Assembly: GCF_030687295.1 (NCBI RefSeq)
Contig: NZ_CP117425.1
Location: 5,894,001 to 5,958,000, forward strand
DNA from: Pseudomonas beijingensis
Lineage (GTDB): Bacteria; Pseudomonadota; Gammaproteobacteria; Pseudomonadales; Pseudomonadaceae
Reading direction: 5' to 3'
Length of the DNA stretch: 64,000 bases
In this document: one piece after another, positions 54,060-63,381 of the stretch
Numbering within the stretch: the first letter of the stretch is position 1
How the letters are laid out: the number at the start of each line of letters is the position of its first letter
Position numbers and translations under genes: made by a program
The notes under the pieces: model-generated
Seen by the model: only the letters and a program-made list of their open reading frames with translations
Told to the model about the DNA's origin: nothing
Database searches by the model: none

Positions 54060-55487
54060 ATGCCCAACCGCGCCCCGCTCGACGCCGTCACCGCCCGCTG
54101 GCTTCCATGGGTGGTGGCGATTGCCTTCTTCATGCAGTCCCTTGACGGGACCATCCTCAACACCGCCCTGCCCGCCATGGCCAGTGACCTGGCGGAGAAC
54201 CCGTTGCGCATGCAGGGCGTGATCATTGCCTACATGCTCACCGTGGCGCTGCTGATCCCGGCCTCGGGCTGGATCGCCGACCGCTTCGGCACCAAGAAGA
54301 TTTTCTTTGGGGCGATCCTGCTGTTCAGCTTCGGCTCGCTGCTGTGCGCCTTGTCCCATTCGTTGGGCATGCTGATCGGTGCGCGGGTGATCCAGGGCCT
54401 GGGCGGTGCGCTGATGATACCGGTCGGCAGGCTGGTGGTACTGCGGGCCTACCCGCGTTCGGAACTGGTGCGGATCATGGGCTTCATCACCATTCCCGGC
54501 CTGCTCGGCCCGCTGATCGGCCCGACCATGGGCGGCTGGATGGTGGAGTACCTGACCTGGCACTGGATCTTCCTGATCAATCTGCCGGTGGGCGTGATTG
54601 GCTGTTATGCGGTATGGAAGTTCATCCCCGACCTGCGCGGCAGCGAGCGCACGCGGTTCGATGGCCTGGGCTTTTTGCTGTTCGGCGCGGCAATGGTGTT
54701 GATCACCATTGCCATGGAAGGCCTCGGTGAACTGCACCTGCCACACTTACGGGTGATGTTGCTGCTGTTCGGCGGCATGGCCTGCCTGGCGGCTTATTGG
54801 CTGCGAGCCGGGCATATCGAGAACCCGCTGTTCGCACCGTCGCTGTTCAAGACCCGGACCTTCGCCGTGGGCATCCTCGGTAACCTGTTCGCCCGCCTGG
54901 GCAGCGGCGCCCTGCCGTTTCTGGTGCCGTTGCTGCTGCAAGTGGCCCTGGGTTACTCGCCCTCCCAGGCCGGCATGAGCATGCTGCCCCTGGCGGCGGC
55001 GGCCATGGTCGCCAAGTCCGTGGCCCGGCCATTGATCGAGCGCTTTGGCTACCGCACCGTGTTGACCGGCAACACCCTGGCCCTGGGCGTGATGCTGGCG
55101 AGCATGGGCCTGGTCAGCGAACAGACGCCGTACTGGCTGCTGCTGGCGCAACTGGCAGTGCTGGGGGCGATCAACTCGCTGCAATTCACCGCGATGAACA
55201 CCGTGACCCTGATCGACCTGGACGACGCCAGCGCCAGCAGCGGCAACAGCCTGTTGTCGGTGGTCGCGCAACTGTCCCTGAGCCTCGGTGTGGCCTGCGC
55301 CGGCGCCCTGCTCGGCGGCTTCACGGCCCAGGTTGGCAACGATGGGGTCGAGACGGTGCTGGGGGCGTTCCAACTGACGTTCGTGACGGTGGGAGTCATG
55401 GCGATGCTGGCGGCGACGATTTTTTCCCAGTTGTCGAAGCAGGATGGGCGGCGGGTCAAGCGGCCGGATGAGCATATCGAGCACTAG
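54060..55487 (+). CDS. mdtD: MFS transporter, DHA2 / MdtD-like drug efflux family
   Basis: 475 residues with about 13-14 hydrophobic segments. DHA2-type motifs: QSLDGTILNTALPAMASDL (motif D1, helix 1), GWIADRFGTKKIFFGAILLF (motif A), ARVIQGLGGALMIPVGRLVV (motif B) and GLLGPLIGPTMGGWMVEYLTWHWIFLINLPVG (motif C). Proton-driven export of small molecules; the substrate is unknown. The symbol follows overall resemblance to MdtD. Confidence 0.85.
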   Translation: MPNRAPLDAVTARWLPWVVAIAFFMQSLDGTILNTALPAMASDLAENPLRMQGVIIAYMLTVALLIPASGWIADRFGTKKIFFGAILLFSFGSLLCALSHSLGMLIGARVIQGLGGALMIPVGRLVVLRAYPRSELVRIMGFITIPGLLGPLIGPTMGGWMVEYLTWHWIFLINLPVGVIGCYAVWKFIPDLRGSERTRFDGLGFLLFGAAMVLITIAMEGLGELHLPHLRVMLLLFGGMACLAAYWLRAGHIENPLFAPSLFKTRTFAVGILGNLFARLGSGALPFLVPLLLQVALGYSPSQAGMSMLPLAAAAMVAKSVARPLIERFGYRTVLTGNTLALGVMLASMGLVSEQTPYWLLLAQLAVLGAINSLQFTAMNTVTLIDLDDASASSGNSLLSVVAQLSLSLGVACAGALLGGFTAQVGNDGVETVLGAFQLTFVTVGVMAMLAATIFSQLSKQDGRRVKRPDEHIEH

Positions 55488-55511
55488 GTCGCTTCGTGGT
55501 GTGCAGATTTT

Positions 55512-55601
55512 TGTGGGAGCAAGGCTTGCCCGCGATACAGGCGACTCGGTTTTCCTGGTGGAAATGCGCCGCCTGCATCGCGAGCAAGCTTTGCTCCCAC
55601 A
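55512..55601. repeat. BIME (inverted REP pair)
   Basis: GTGGGAGCAAGGCTTGCCCG and inverted ATCGCGAGCAAGCTTTGCTC about 40 bp apart, between mdtD and dbpA; weaker CCCCACAG half-sites follow. Confidence 0.9.
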
Positions 55602-55738
55602 GCTCCAGAGCTCCCAACGTTTCTGGAATTGCCCGCCCCCCCAGGGCAGGCCCTGCCCCCACAGCTCGTCCAGAACTTTCGAAGAAAGTGGCACGAGGCT
55701 GCTACACTGCGCGACATTTTGTTTTGCAGGCCAGTCCC

Positions 55739-57102
55739 GTGACCACCATTGCCACCGCTTTTAATACTTTGCCGCTGTCCGCCGCCATGCTGGCTAACCT
55801 CGAATCACTCGGTTATGCCCAAATGACGCCGATCCAGGCGCAAAGCTTGCCGGTGATCCTCAAGGGCATGGACCTGATCGCCCAGGCCAAGACCGGCAGC
55901 GGCAAAACCGCCGCCTTCGGCATTGGCCTGCTGAACCCGATCAACCCGCGCTTCTTCGGCTGCCAGGCACTGGTGATGTGCCCGACCCGCGAGCTGGCCG
56001 ACCAGGTCGCCAAGGAAATCCGTCGCCTGGCCCGCGCCGAAGACAACATCAAGGTCCTGACCCTGTGCGGCGGCGTGTCCTTCGGCCCGCAGATCGCTTC
56101 CCTCGAACACGGCGCCCACATCATCGTCGGCACGCCGGGGCGCATCCAGCAGCACCTGCGCAAGGGTTCGCTGGTGCTCGACGGCCTCAACACGCTGATC
56201 CTCGACGAAGCCGACCGCGCGATGGGCTCCGACGCCATCTCGACATCCCGACGCGCCGCCAGACGCTGCTGTTCTCCGCCACCTACCCGGTGGGGATCAA
56301 GCAACTGTCGTCCAAGTTCATGCGCAACCCCCAGCAAGTGAAAGCCGAGGCGTTTCACTCCGACGCACAGATCGAGCAGCGCTTCTACGAGATCTCCCCC
56401 GAGGAGCGCATGGACGCGGTGGTCAAGGTGCTGGCGCATTTCCGCCCGGCCTCCTGCGTGGCGTTCTGCTTCACCAAGCAGCAGGTCCAGGAAACCGTCG
56501 ATCACCTGACGTCCAAAGGCATCTCGGCCGTCGGCCTGCACGGCGACCTGGAACAGCGCGACCGCGATCAGGTACTGGCGATGTTCGCCAACCGCAGCAC
56601 CTCGGTGCTGGTGGCCACCGACGTCGCGGCCCGTGGCCTGGACATCGACGCCCTGGACATGGTGATCAATGTCGAACTGGCCCGGGACTCGGAAATCCAC
56701 ATCCACCGCGTCGGCCGCACCGGTCGCGCTGGTGAGAAAGGCATCGCCATCAGCCTGGTGGCGCCGTCCGAAGCCCACCGCGCCCAGGCCATCGAGCAAC
56801 TGCAGAAGTCGCCACTGAGCTGGGACCAACTGGACAACCTCAAGTCCCAGGGCGGCGGCCCGCTGCTACCGGCCATGAGCACCCTGTGCATCGGCGCCGG
56901 GCGCAAGGACAAGGTGCGCCCCGGCGACATCCTCGGCGCCCTGACCGGCGAAGCCGGCATCCCCGGCGCCCAGGTCGGCAAGATCGCGATCTTCGATTTC
57001 CAGGCCTACGTGGCCGTGGAACGCGGCATCGCCAAACAGGCCCTGCAACGCCTGAACGATGGCAAGATCAAGGGCCGCTCGTTGCGGGTGCGGATCCTGT
57101 AA
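55739..57102 (+). pseudogene. dbpA: DEAD-box RNA helicase DbpA, frameshifted / internally deleted
   Basis: 23S-rRNA-specific DEAD-box helicase used in 50S assembly. GTG 55739 is the likely start (TTIATAFNTLPLSAAMLANL). The first frame carries motifs Q, I (AQAKTGSGKTAAFG), Ia (PTRELADQV) and II (LILDEADR), then derails. The second frame resumes at DIPTRRQTLLFSATYPVGIK (motif III) and continues through motifs IV-VI (VATDVAARGLDIDAL, HRVGRTGRAGEKG) and the DbpA RNA-binding domain to 57102. Between DEADR and RRQTLLFSAT about eight codons plus one base are missing: the usual LDMGF segment reads AMGSDAIS. Either a real lesion or a badly resolved stretch near 56215-56250. Confidence 0.88.
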
Positions 57103-57129
57103 TCCAATCGCCTGACAAACAGATCAAAC

Positions 57130-57248
57130 TGTGGGAGCGAGCTGTGTGGGAGCAAGGCTTGCCCGCGATGAAAACGCCGCGGTCTCTTGAGGACCGCAGC
57201 GCCTGGATCGCGAGCAAGCTTTGCTCCCACAAAGCCCGCTCCCACAGT
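57130..57248. repeat. BIME (clustered REP elements)
   Basis: Overlapping direct copies (GTGGGAGCGAGCT and GTGGGAGCAAGGCTTGCCCG) and inverted copies (ATCGCGAGCAAGCTTTGCTC, CCCGCTCCCAC), forming a nested four-part BIME. Confidence 0.9.
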
Positions 57249-57287
57249 GGTTTTCGGTGAAATTAGAATTTGTGAGAGGACACCGTT

Positions 57288-58467
57288 TTGCGCTCTACCG
57301 AAGTCGTGATCATTGGCGCTGGCGCCGCAGGGTTGATGTGTGCGCTGACCGCGGCCGCGCGCGGGCGGCAGGTGATGCTGCTGGACCACGCCAACAAGGC
57401 CGGCAAGAAAATCCTCATGTCCGGCGGTGGGCGTTGCAATTTCACCAACATGTACACCGAACCGAGCAATTTCCTCTCGCAGAACCCGCACTTCTGCAAA
57501 TCGGCCCTGGCCCGCTATACCCCAGTGGGATTTCATTGCGCTGGTGGCCAAGCACGGCGTGCCCTATCACGAGAAAAAGCTCGGCCAGTTGTTCTGCGAT
57601 AACAAGTCCAGCGACATCCTCGGCCTGCTGTTGGATGAATGCGACCAGGCCGGCGTCAGCCTGCACCTGGACACGTCGATCACGCAGATCGAAAAAACCG
57701 ACGGCGGCTACCTGCTGCAAACCACCCTCGGCGCCACCGTCTGCCAGTCCCTGGTGATCGCCACCGGCGGGCTGTCGATCCCGACCCTGGGGGCGACCGG
57801 CTTCGGTTATCAGGTGGCGAAACAGTTTGGCCATGCGCTGCTGCCGACCCGCGCCGGGCTGGTGCCGTTCACCATCACCGATCAGCTCAAGGCCCTGTGC
57901 ACCGAACTGTCGGGCACCTCGGTCGATTGCCTGGTGAGCTGCAACGACCAGAGTTTTCGCGAGAACATCCTGTTCACCCATCGCGGCCTGAGCGGTCCGG
58001 CGATCCTGCAGATTTCCTCGTTCTGGGAACCGGGGGACACGGTGCAGATCAACCTGTTGCCTGACCACGACGTGCCGCAATGGCTGCAGCAGCAACAGGC
58101 CGAACGCCCCAACAGCGAACTCAAGACTCTGCTGGGCGAGTTGTTCACCAAGAAGATGGCCAACCTGCTGGCCGACACCTGGTTCGTCTCCAAACCCATG
58201 AAGCAGTACACCCACGCGGAGCTGGCGGACATCGCCGAGAAACTGGCGAGCTGGAACGTCGTCCCCGCTGGCACCGAAGGCTACCGCACCGCCGAAGTCA
58301 CCCTCGGCGGCGTCGACACCCGGGAAGTCTCGTCCAAGACCATGGAATCATTGAAAAGCCCTGGCCTGTATTTCATCGGCGAAGTGCTGGACGTCACCGG
58401 GCACCTGGGCGGGTTCAACTTCCAGTGGGCCTGGGCTTCGGGCTATGCGGCGGCGCAATACGTCTGA
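57288..58467 (+). pseudogene. HI0933-family NAD(P)/FAD-dependent oxidoreductase, frameshifted
   Basis: Flavoprotein of the HI0933/YhiN family (function unknown). The TTG start at 57288 follows GAGAGGACACC; the first frame gives RSTEVVIIGAGAAGLMCALT and KILMSGGGRCNFTN. It breaks at the C run 57520-57523: with three Cs instead of four, CGCTATACCCAGTGGGATTT reads RYTQWDF and continues in the second frame (IALVAKHGVPYHEKKLGQLF) through GGLSIPTLGATGFGY, FTHRGLSGPAILQ and the C-terminal GEVLDVTGHLGGFNFQWAWASG to 58467. Corrected length is about 392 residues, normal for the family. The single homopolymer difference makes sequencing error the leading explanation. Confidence 0.88.
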
Positions 58468-58498
58468 GCCAACACAATTCGAGTGTGGACAATAATCC

Positions 58499-58530
58499 TG
58501 TGGGAGCGAGCTTGCTCGCTCCCACAGTGG
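58499..58530. repeat. Compact REP palindrome
   Basis: GTGGGAGCGAGCTTGCTCGC running directly into TCCCACAG: a near-perfect hairpin without the usual spacer. Confidence 0.88.
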
Positions 58531-58660
58531 GCTATGGTGTTTTCTGAATCGCATTCACACGTGAAGGAACACTTTTTGCTGTCAGATGTGATCGCCGCCA
58601 TTGCGTCAGCGTCATTACTGCCTCAATTTAGCGTCATTGCCCGTCAGGCCCGTGCACTTC

Positions 58661-60844
58661 ATGTCAGCGAACTCGTTTAGCCAGTCTTTGCGTCGCCTTT
58701 GGGCGTTGGATAAGTTCAGTTATAGCGTGCGGGTCTTCATCGCCCTGACCGGCAGCATGGGGCTGTGCTGGTACCTGGATGAAATGGCACTGCTGATCCC
58801 CTTGTTCCTGGGCATCATCGCCAGCGCCCTGGCCGAGACCGATGACAGTTGGCAAGGCCGTCTCAACGCGCTGGCCGTGACCCTGGTGTGTTTCACCGTC
58901 GCGGCGCTGTCGGTGGAATTGCTGTTCCCCTACCCCGTCCTGTTTATCATCGCCCTGGCCCTGGCCGCCTTTGGCCTGACCATGCTTGGCGCCCTGGGTG
59001 AGCGCTATGGCGCAATCGCCTCGGGCACGCTGATTCTTTCGGTCTACACCATGATCGGCGTGGACCAGCGCGGCGGCGCGGTCAACGACTTCTGGCATGA
59101 ACCCCTGCTACTGGTCGTCGGTGCCGCGTGGTACGGCTTGCTGTCGGTGGTGTGGCAGGCATTGTTTTCCAACCAACCTGTGCAACAAAGCCTGGCGCGG
59201 CTGTTTCGCGAACTGGGGCGCTACCTCAAGCTCAAATCGTCGCTCCTGGAGCCGATCCGCCAACTGGACGTCGAAGCCCGTCGCCTGGAACTGGCCCAGC
59301 AAAACGGCCGGGTGGTCGCCGCGCTCAACAGCGCGAAGGAAATCATCCTGCACCGCGTCGGCAATGGCCGACCCGGGTCGAAAGTCAGCCGCTACCTGAA
59401 GCTGTACTTCCTGGCCCAGGACATCCACGAACGCGCCAGCTCGTCTCACTACCCCTACAACGCCCTGGCCGAGGCATTTTTCCACAGCGACGTGCTGTTC
59501 CGCTGCCAGCGCCTGTTGCGCCAGCAAGGCAAGGCCTGCCAAGCGTTGGCCGAGTCGATCCAGCTGCGTCAGCCGTTCGTCTACGACCACACCTTCGCCG
59601 AGGCCCTCGACGACCTGCACGCGTCCCTCGAACACCTGCGCATCCAGAGCAACCCCGCCTGGCGCGGCTTGCTGCGTTCGTTGCGCGCCCTGTCGGTGAA
59701 CCTGGGCACCATGGACCGCCTGCTCAGCGACGCGAGCAACCCCGACGCCCTGGCCGACGCCACCGACAGCAGCCTGCTGGACCGCTCGCCGCGCAACCTC
59801 AAGGACGTCTGGCTGCGTTTGCGCACCCAGCTCACACCCACCTCGCTGCTGTTCCGGCATGCCTTGCGCTTGCCCCTGGCCCTGAGCGTGGGCTACGCCG
59901 TGGTGCACATGATTCACCCGTCCCAGGGCTATTGGATCATCCTCACCACGCTGTTCGTCTGCCAACCCAACTACGGTGCCACCCGGCGCAAGCTCGGCCA
60001 GCGGATCATCGGCACCGCCATTGGCCTGACAGTGGCCTGGGCGCTGTTCGACCTGTTCCCCAATCCGCTGGTGCAATCGTGCTTTGCCATTGCCGCCGGG
60101 GTAGTGTTCTTTACCAACCGCACCACTCGCTACACCCTGGCGACGGCGGCGATCACCATCATGGTGCTGTTCTGCTTCAACCAGGTGGGCGACGGCTATG
60201 GGCTGCTGCTGCCGCGGCTGTTCGATACCTTGCTCGGCAGCCTGATCGCCGGGCTGGCGGTCTTCCTGTTCCTGCCCGACTGGCAAGGTCGGCGACTGAA
60301 CAAAGTGCTGGCCAACACGCTGACCTGCAACAGCATTTACCTGCGCCAGATCATGCAGCAATACGCAGCCGGTAAAAGCGACGACCTGGCCTACCGCCTG
60401 GCCCGACGCAACGCCCACAACGCCGATGCCGCGCTGTCCACCACACTGGCGAACATGCTGATGGAGCCGGGACATTTCCGCAAAGAAGCCGATGTGGGGT
60501 TCCGCTTCCTGGTGCTGTCCCACACCTTGCTCAGTTACCTCTCAGGCCTGGGCGCCCACCGGGGCACCGAACTGCCGGCGGAAATACGCGAACAATTGAT
60601 CGACGGTGCCGGGGTGAAACTGGCCGCGAGCATCGACGAAATCGCCCGGGGCCTGGCGAGCAAACAACCGATTGCAATCCAGAGCGACGAAGAGGAAGCC
60701 CTGGCCAGCGAGCTTGAGCAGATGCCGGATGAGATCGACGAGGGGCAGCGTTTGGTACAGACGCAACTGGGGTTGATCTGTCGGCAGCTAGGGCCATTGC
60801 GGACCTTGGCGGCGCATCTGATCAAGGACACCAGCGAGGCTTGA
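58661..60844 (+). CDS. yccS: FUSC/YccS-family inner-membrane protein
   Basis: 727 residues from ATG 58661. Two membrane blocks (about 20-170 and 400-540) separated by a cytoplasmic helical region, the YccS/FUSC aromatic-acid exporter-like layout. Typical segments: LDKFSYSVRVFIALTGSMGLCW, LRLPLALSVGYAVVHMIHPSQGYWIILTTLFVCQPNYGATRRKLGQRIIGTAIGL. Transport role not established. Confidence 0.85.
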   Translation: MSANSFSQSLRRLWALDKFSYSVRVFIALTGSMGLCWYLDEMALLIPLFLGIIASALAETDDSWQGRLNALAVTLVCFTVAALSVELLFPYPVLFIIALALAAFGLTMLGALGERYGAIASGTLILSVYTMIGVDQRGGAVNDFWHEPLLLVVGAAWYGLLSVVWQALFSNQPVQQSLARLFRELGRYLKLKSSLLEPIRQLDVEARRLELAQQNGRVVAALNSAKEIILHRVGNGRPGSKVSRYLKLYFLAQDIHERASSSHYPYNALAEAFFHSDVLFRCQRLLRQQGKACQALAESIQLRQPFVYDHTFAEALDDLHASLEHLRIQSNPAWRGLLRSLRALSVNLGTMDRLLSDASNPDALADATDSSLLDRSPRNLKDVWLRLRTQLTPTSLLFRHALRLPLALSVGYAVVHMIHPSQGYWIILTTLFVCQPNYGATRRKLGQRIIGTAIGLTVAWALFDLFPNPLVQSCFAIAAGVVFFTNRTTRYTLATAAITIMVLFCFNQVGDGYGLLLPRLFDTLLGSLIAGLAVFLFLPDWQGRRLNKVLANTLTCNSIYLRQIMQQYAAGKSDDLAYRLARRNAHNADAALSTTLANMLMEPGHFRKEADVGFRFLVLSHTLLSYLSGLGAHRGTELPAEIREQLIDGAGVKLAASIDEIARGLASKQPIAIQSDEEEALASELEQMPDEIDEGQRLVQTQLGLICRQLGPLRTLAAHLIKDTSEA

Positions 60845-60867
60845 GGACTGTGGTGTTTGGATGGGCC

Positions 60868-60960
60868 TCATCGCGAGCAAGCTCGCTCCCACAGTGGATT
60901 GTTGGTGTACGCAGACTTTGTGTCACAGCAGGCCCCTGTGGGAGCGAGCTTGCTCGCGAT
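60868..60960. repeat. BIME (inverted REP pair)
   Basis: Inverted and direct REP copies about 45 bp apart, between the convergent yccS and binding-protein genes. Confidence 0.92.
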
Positions 60961-60978
60961 AGGGCCAGTCCAGGCCCC

Positions 60979-61716
60979 CTACATCCCATGCGCCTTCAAT
61001 AACCGCGCATAACTGCCATCCGCCTTCATCGCCGCAATCTCCCGATCAAACCCGGCCACAATCTGCTCATGCTCCGGGTTCTTCAGGCTGACCAGGATAT
61101 GCAGGCTGTTTTCACTCAAGGGCTTGGGCAGGAACTCCACGGCGCTGCGCACCTTGGGCGATTCCCGGGCCAGGTAATAGCGAGCGACGAACTCGTCTTC
61201 CAGGGTCAGCTTCACACGGTCGGCAGCCAGCATGCGCACCGCCATGGCGAAGTTATGCACCGGGACTTTCTGCATTTTCGGGTCTTCATCGAAGTCCTTG
61301 GCATAGGCATAACCGCGCACGACGGCGATGGGATAAGCACGCAGCTGTTGCAGGCTATCAAATTGGATCGCCTCGTCCTTGCGCTTGATGAAACGCACGC
61401 GGTTGAGCAGGTATTCGGCTGAGAACCGGCCTATATGGGTCCGTTCCTCGCTGTACCAGGCGTTGACCAGCACGTCATAGCGGCCCTCGCCGATACCCAG
61501 CATCGCCCGGGCCCAGGGCACCTGTTCGAAGTCCGTGGCATAGCCGGCCCGCGCCAGGGCGGTGCTGACGATATCGGTCGCCAGGCCGCCATTGATCAAG
61601 GTGGAATCGGTAAAGGGCGGCCAGGCATCGGCGACCAGGCGCAACTTCTGTGCGCAAGCCTCGTAGCTCAGCAACAGCAACCCGATCAATGCAAGAGCTC
61701 GATGCAATCGCGGCAT
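60979..61716 (-). CDS. Periplasmic amino-acid-type substrate-binding protein
   Basis: 245 residues from ATG 61716 (AAGGA 8 nt upstream). Signal peptide MPRLHRALALIGLLLLSYEACAQ, then an SBP_bac_3 domain (KLRLVADAWPPFTDSTLINGGLATDIVSTALARAGYATDFEQVPWARA). It has no permease or ATPase beside it, so it is an orphan binding protein or sensor-type protein. Ligand unknown. Confidence 0.86.
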   Translation of the reverse strand: MPRLHRALALIGLLLLSYEACAQKLRLVADAWPPFTDSTLINGGLATDIVSTALARAGYATDFEQVPWARAMLGIGEGRYDVLVNAWYSEERTHIGRFSAEYLLNRVRFIKRKDEAIQFDSLQQLRAYPIAVVRGYAYAKDFDEDPKMQKVPVHNFAMAVRMLAADRVKLTLEDEFVARYYLARESPKVRSAVEFLPKPLSENSLHILVSLKNPEHEQIVAGFDREIAAMKADGSYARLLKAHGM

Positions 61717-61976
61717 GCCAAACGTCCTTGACGGGTTCAAAGCCCGGTTTGTTTTTAGCCGAAACTCAACAGGCGTCCTCAGACACCCGGTCCTAACATT
61801 AGCTCATTGGAACCGCTGCGCAGGGCTGTCACGAAGATTACACAAAGACGACAGCACCGCGACAAAGGAATGATGGCATTTTGGCCTTTGTCACAGATTT
61901 TCCGGTCGCGTGAGCAAGAGACTTCCGGGCCAAGCACGCTTACTATCGGCATCAGGTTCTTCAGGAAATTCAAAAA

Positions 61977-62429
61977 ATGGATATCGAGTGGGTCTGCAAA
62001 CATCACAGCGACCTGAGCAAGGAACAGCTGTATGCCATCCTCAAATTGCGCGCAGAGGTATTCGTCGTCGAGCAGAACTGCGCCTACCCGGACGTTGACG
62101 GGCTGGACCTGGAGGGCGACACCTGTCACCTGATGGCCTGGCACGACAACCACCTGGTGGCCTACCTGCGCTTGCTCGACCCGCACTCGCAAAACAGTGA
62201 CGTGGTGATCGGGCGCGTGGTCATCGCCCCTCAGGCACGCGGCCAGGGGTTGGGCCACACGCTGATGGAACAAGCGCTCAAGCAGGCCGAGAAACATTGG
62301 CCTGGCACGTCGATCTCATTGTCGGCCCAGGCGCATCTGCAGGGGTACTACGGGCGGTACGGGTTTGAAGTGGTGGGGGTGGAATACATGGAGGATGGGA
62401 TTCCGCACATTGGCATGCATCGGCCCTGA
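61977..62429 (+). CDS. ElaA-like GNAT acetyltransferase
   Basis: 150 residues. ElaA family: LYAILKLRAEVFVVEQNCAYPDVDGLDLEGD is diagnostic, with acetyl-CoA loop VVIAPQARGQGLGHTLMEQAL and the C-terminal GYYGRYGFEVVG. AGGAAATTC precedes ATG 61977. Substrate unknown. Confidence 0.9.
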   Translation: MDIEWVCKHHSDLSKEQLYAILKLRAEVFVVEQNCAYPDVDGLDLEGDTCHLMAWHDNHLVAYLRLLDPHSQNSDVVIGRVVIAPQARGQGLGHTLMEQALKQAEKHWPGTSISLSAQAHLQGYYGRYGFEVVGVEYMEDGIPHIGMHRP

Positions 62430-62436
62430 GGTCGCC

Positions 62437-62511
62437 ATCGCGAGCAAGCTCGCTCCCACAGGGGTCTGCGGTGAACAACGATCGACTGTGGGAGCGAGCT
62501 TGCTCGCGATA
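62437..62511. repeat. BIME (inverted REP pair)
   Basis: Inverted and direct REP copies about 25 bp apart, between convergent genes. Confidence 0.92.
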
Positions 62512-62534
62512 GGGCCAGCCCAGACACCGACAGG

Positions 62535-62831
62535 TCAGGGATACTCAAGCACCGCCTTGATCCGCTGCAAATTCCCCTCGATCCACCCCCGATCGATCGC
62601 CCCCCAATCGCGAATCCGATAGCGCCCGGCATGGTTGCGCGCGCCGTCCTCTTGCTCGAACTCACATGTGATATCCAGGTCAGCCAGCGCGGCGATGGTG
62701 TCCTGGGCCGTGCGCCGGGGCATGCCGGTGGCTTCGGTGAGCGCAGGGACGTTGCTGGCCAGGCCGCTGTCGATCAGGTAAGCCACGTACAGGCGACGGT
62801 AGAAACTGGTCTTGGTCTTGCTCACGTCCAT
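62535..62831 (-). CDS. Small winged-helix DNA-binding protein
   Basis: 98 residues. Helix-turn-helix in YRRLYVAYLIDSGLASNVPALTEATGMPRRTAQDTIAALADL, followed by a wing (RNHAGRYRIRDWG). It lies 4 bp after the YgjP-like gene, with AAGGA before its ATG inside that gene's end, so it is co-transcribed with it. Targets unknown. Confidence 0.8.
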   Translation of the reverse strand: MDVSKTKTSFYRRLYVAYLIDSGLASNVPALTEATGMPRRTAQDTIAALADLDITCEFEQEDGARNHAGRYRIRDWGAIDRGWIEGNLQRIKAVLEYP

Positions 62832-62835
62832 TCAG

Positions 62836-63339
62836 TCAGTCCTTGTGAGGTTGCAGGTCCCGCCAGATCAGGTACACCCGCAGGTCGAATTCCAGTTGGT
62901 GATAGCCCGGCAGCATGTGTTCGCAGAGCTGGTAGAAGGCCTTGTTGTGGTCCGACTCCTTGAAGTGCGCCAACTCGTGCACCACGATCATCTTCAGGAA
63001 CTCGGGCGCCGCGTCCTTGAACAGCGCCGCGATGCGGATTTCCTTCTTGGCCTTGAGCTTGCCGCCCTGCACCCGCGACACCGCGGTGTGCAGGCCGAGG
63101 GCGCGGTGGGTCAGGTCCAGGCGACTGTCGAACAACACCTTGTCGATGGCCGGCGCGTTACGCAGGTATTGCTGCTTGAGGTCCAGCGCATAACCGTACA
63201 GGGCCTTGTCGCTCTGGATCGGATGCCGACCCGGGTAGCGCTGCTGCAGGTAATCGCCCAGGCGGTCCTGGGCGATCAATTGCTGAACTTGGGCTTGCAG
63301 GGCGGCGGGGTAGGCCTGGAGGTATTTGAGCGCGGTCAT
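62836..63339 (-). CDS. YgjP-like M48-type metallopeptidase
   Basis: 167 residues from ATG 63339; an upstream TTG is less likely. Zinc motif HELAHFKESDHNKAFYQLCEHM gives H-E-x2-H and the downstream His/Glu, as in YgjP/DUF45 peptidases; LHTAVSRVQGGKLKAKKEIRIA precedes it. Cytoplasmic; substrate unknown. Forms a two-gene unit with the winged-helix gene. Confidence 0.86.
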   Translation of the reverse strand: MTALKYLQAYPAALQAQVQQLIAQDRLGDYLQQRYPGRHPIQSDKALYGYALDLKQQYLRNAPAIDKVLFDSRLDLTHRALGLHTAVSRVQGGKLKAKKEIRIAALFKDAAPEFLKMIVVHELAHFKESDHNKAFYQLCEHMLPGYHQLEFDLRVYLIWRDLQPHKD

Positions 63340-63381
63340 CAAAGGGCAGCACAGTCACAAGAGGCCGCCAGTGTAGCGAAT

